NCBI GenBank assembly: GCA_009731375.1
Contig: BJOX01000349.1
Location: 526,068-590,067 of the forward strand
Source of the DNA: Paulinella micropora
Lineage: Eukaryota; Cercozoa; Imbricatea; Euglyphida
DNA length: 64,000 nt
Reading direction: 5' to 3'
The notes below the pieces were generated by a model. It made no database searches. It had not been told where the DNA came from and worked only from the letters and a program-made list of their open reading frames with translations. A program made the position numbers and the translations under genes. The stretch's first letter is position 1, and every line of letters begins with the position of its first letter. Below, piece after piece: positions 62,772 to 64,000 of this stretch.

Positions 62772-63022
62772 AAAGGGGGGGGGGGGGGGGGGGGGAAAGG
62801 GGGGGGNNNNNNNNNNGAAGAAGAAGAAAGAAGAAGAAGAAGAAGAAGAGGAAGAGGAAGAGGAAGAGGAAGAGGAAGAAGAAGAAGAAGAAGAAGAAGA
62901 AGAAGAAGAAGAAGAAGAAGAAGAAGGAGGAGGAGGAGGAGGAGGAGTAGGAACGGAGGAAGAGGAGTAAGAATGGAGTAGCAGGAGGAAGAGCAAGAAG
63001 AACAATAACAAGAAGAAGGCTT

Positions 63023-63050
<28 letters not shown>
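61849..63050. repeat. Poly-G, 418-N gap, (GAA)n, poly-G, 10-N gap, (GAA)n, (GA)n
   Basis: Gaps at 61886-62303 and 62807-62816 are flanked by poly-G or (GAA)n. A 125-bp moderately complex purine-rich piece lies at 62575-62705. All long frames here are homopolymeric. Confidence 0.97.
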
Positions 63051-63053
<3 letters not shown>

Positions 63054-63078
63054 CCAGACAGACACATGTGTACGTGAC

Positions 63079-63141
63079 CTTGTTAGCGGCAACGTATTCG
63101 TCCAGCCCTTTTTGCTTGAAGCGCTGGAAGTTGTCGCTTTC
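63079..63141 (-). CDS. Host exon of 63 nt
   Basis: Bounded by CTCTTTAG and AACAAG|GTCACG, phase 0. It encodes 21 residues including FQRFKQKGLDEYVAANK, with a normal amino-acid mix. Confidence 0.65.
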
Positions 63142-63158
63142 CTAAAGAGACACAACAA

Positions 63159-63234
<76 letters not shown>

Positions 63235-63332
63235 GTTGGTGATTTCCTCCTAAGCAAGGTAGGTAGGCAGGTAGGTAGGCAGGTACGTAGGTAGGTAGGT
63301 AGGTAGGTAGGTAGGTAGGTAGGTAGCTGGAC

Positions 63333-63407
63333 CAGCAGTTTGGTTATTTCCTCTTGCGCCGGTCCGAACACGTGCAACACAACGTCCGGCTCACACTGGC
63401 CACTCTC
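63333..63407 (-). CDS. Host exon of 75 nt
   Basis: Bounded by TTTCCTATAG and CTGCTG|GTCCAG, phase 0. It encodes 25 residues (ESGQCEPDVVLHVFGP, then AQEEITKLL). A second, partial copy of its end (EEIT) follows an acceptor-like TTGCTTAG near 63253. Confidence 0.65.
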
Positions 63408-63480
63408 CTATAGGAAAGTAGGTAAGTCAGTCAGTAAGTAAGTAAATATGTATGTATGTATGTATGTATGCATGTAACAC

Positions 63481-63516
63481 TTGCAACACAAAATTCGGCT
63501 GACACTCGCCACTCTT
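63481..63516 (-). CDS. Host exon of 36 nt
   Basis: Bounded by TTACTTACAG and TTGCAA|GTGTTA, phase 0. It encodes KSGECQPNFVLQ, a clear relative of the start of the exon at 63333-63407. This is evidence of exon duplication. Confidence 0.6.
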
Positions 63517-63635
63517 CTGTAAGTAAGTAAGTAAGTAAGTAAGTATGTATGTATGTGTATGTGTATGTATATATGTATGTATGTATGTAAGTAAGTAAGT
63601 AAGTAAGTATGTATGTATGTATGTGTATGTATATG

Positions 63636-63668
<33 letters not shown>

Positions 63669-63703
63669 GCGTTACGAACGCACGCAGCACGGCCCCGCCA
63701 GAT

Positions 63704-63751
<48 letters not shown>

Positions 63752-63779
63752 TATATATAAACAAACAAATAAACAAACA

Positions 63780-63853
<74 letters not shown>

Positions 63854-63878
63854 AAAAAAAAAAAACGATAGATATAAT

Positions 63879-63913
<35 letters not shown>

Positions 63914-63928
63914 TATAGATAGATAGAC

Positions 63929-63959
<31 letters not shown>

Positions 63960-64000
63960 TATGTAGGTAGGTAGGTAGGTAGATAGATAGATAGATAGAT

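Larger units (their letters stand above)
63142..64000. repeat. (ATAG)n, (GGTA)n, (GTAA)n, (GTAT)n, (AT)n and (CAA)n arrays
   Basis: Successive simple-sequence arrays fill the introns and the window end. A short unique stretch at 63660-63705 (CGTTACGAACGCACGCAGCAC) may be another exon but has no clear frame. Confidence 0.95.

Noticed and set aside
63258-63325. GGTA-type repeats as telomeric sequence
   Set aside because: They are short internal tetranucleotide arrays mixed with ATAG and GTAA repeats, so ordinary microsatellites.

Overview
This is a eukaryotic nuclear window. It has spliceosomal introns with GT/AG borders, AATAAA signals, LTR retrotransposons, MITEs and very dense microsatellites ((ATAC)n, (ATAG)n, (GAA/TTC)n, poly-C/G). 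There are six assembly gaps. No rRNA, CRISPR or bacterial operon is present. The species cannot be named from the sequence. A microbial eukaryote or alga-like genome is a guess, and an invertebrate is not excluded.

The main result is a set of nested insertions. The outermost is a decayed Ty3/gypsy-type element on the minus strand (retroelement 1), whose pieces lie at about 2.2-13.7, 41.75-44.98 and 55.27-56.3 kb. Its RNase H region carries a 290-bp MITE with a GTA duplication (8157-8446). Its gag region carries a 28,029-bp element (13722-41750) with ~1-kb terminal inverted repeats (TIRs) flanked by a CCAG duplication. Its leader carries a younger Ty3/gypsy-type element (retroelement 2, 44980-55264) whose 218-bp LTRs differ at only two visible positions.

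The 28-kb element has an AT-rich, intron-containing backbone. On the left is a transposase-like gene (minus strand, about 14.9-17.5 kb). On the right is a multi-exon coiled-coil gene (plus strand, 38494-40508). Between them sits a very GC-rich, apparently intronless 20-kb block (17603 to about 37640), bracketed by (GAA)n arrays. Minus-strand exon sequence resumes on both outer sides of the arrays, so the block appears to have entered a (TTC)n tract of the element's own gene. The block encodes four full-length secreted PKD plus DUF285 (BspA-like) proteins and one truncated copy, a kinase-like protein with a Cys-rich N terminus, an FtsJ-type 2'-O-methyltransferase cut off at the repeat, and two unrecognised proteins with putative nuclear localisation signals. 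Shared upstream motifs, shared 3' ends and two 730-bp palindromes tie the block together. The kinase plus cap-methyltransferase content resembles large DNA viruses, but no capsid, polymerase or packaging gene is visible, so a viral origin is only a hypothesis.

The ends of the window are host sequence: small exons separated by introns made almost wholly of microsatellites (plus strand at 146-1446; minus strand at about 58.5-63.5 kb). Several right-hand exons are multiples of three and phase 0.

Limits: no alignment or search was run. Repeat boundaries, splice sites and family names come from reading by eye.
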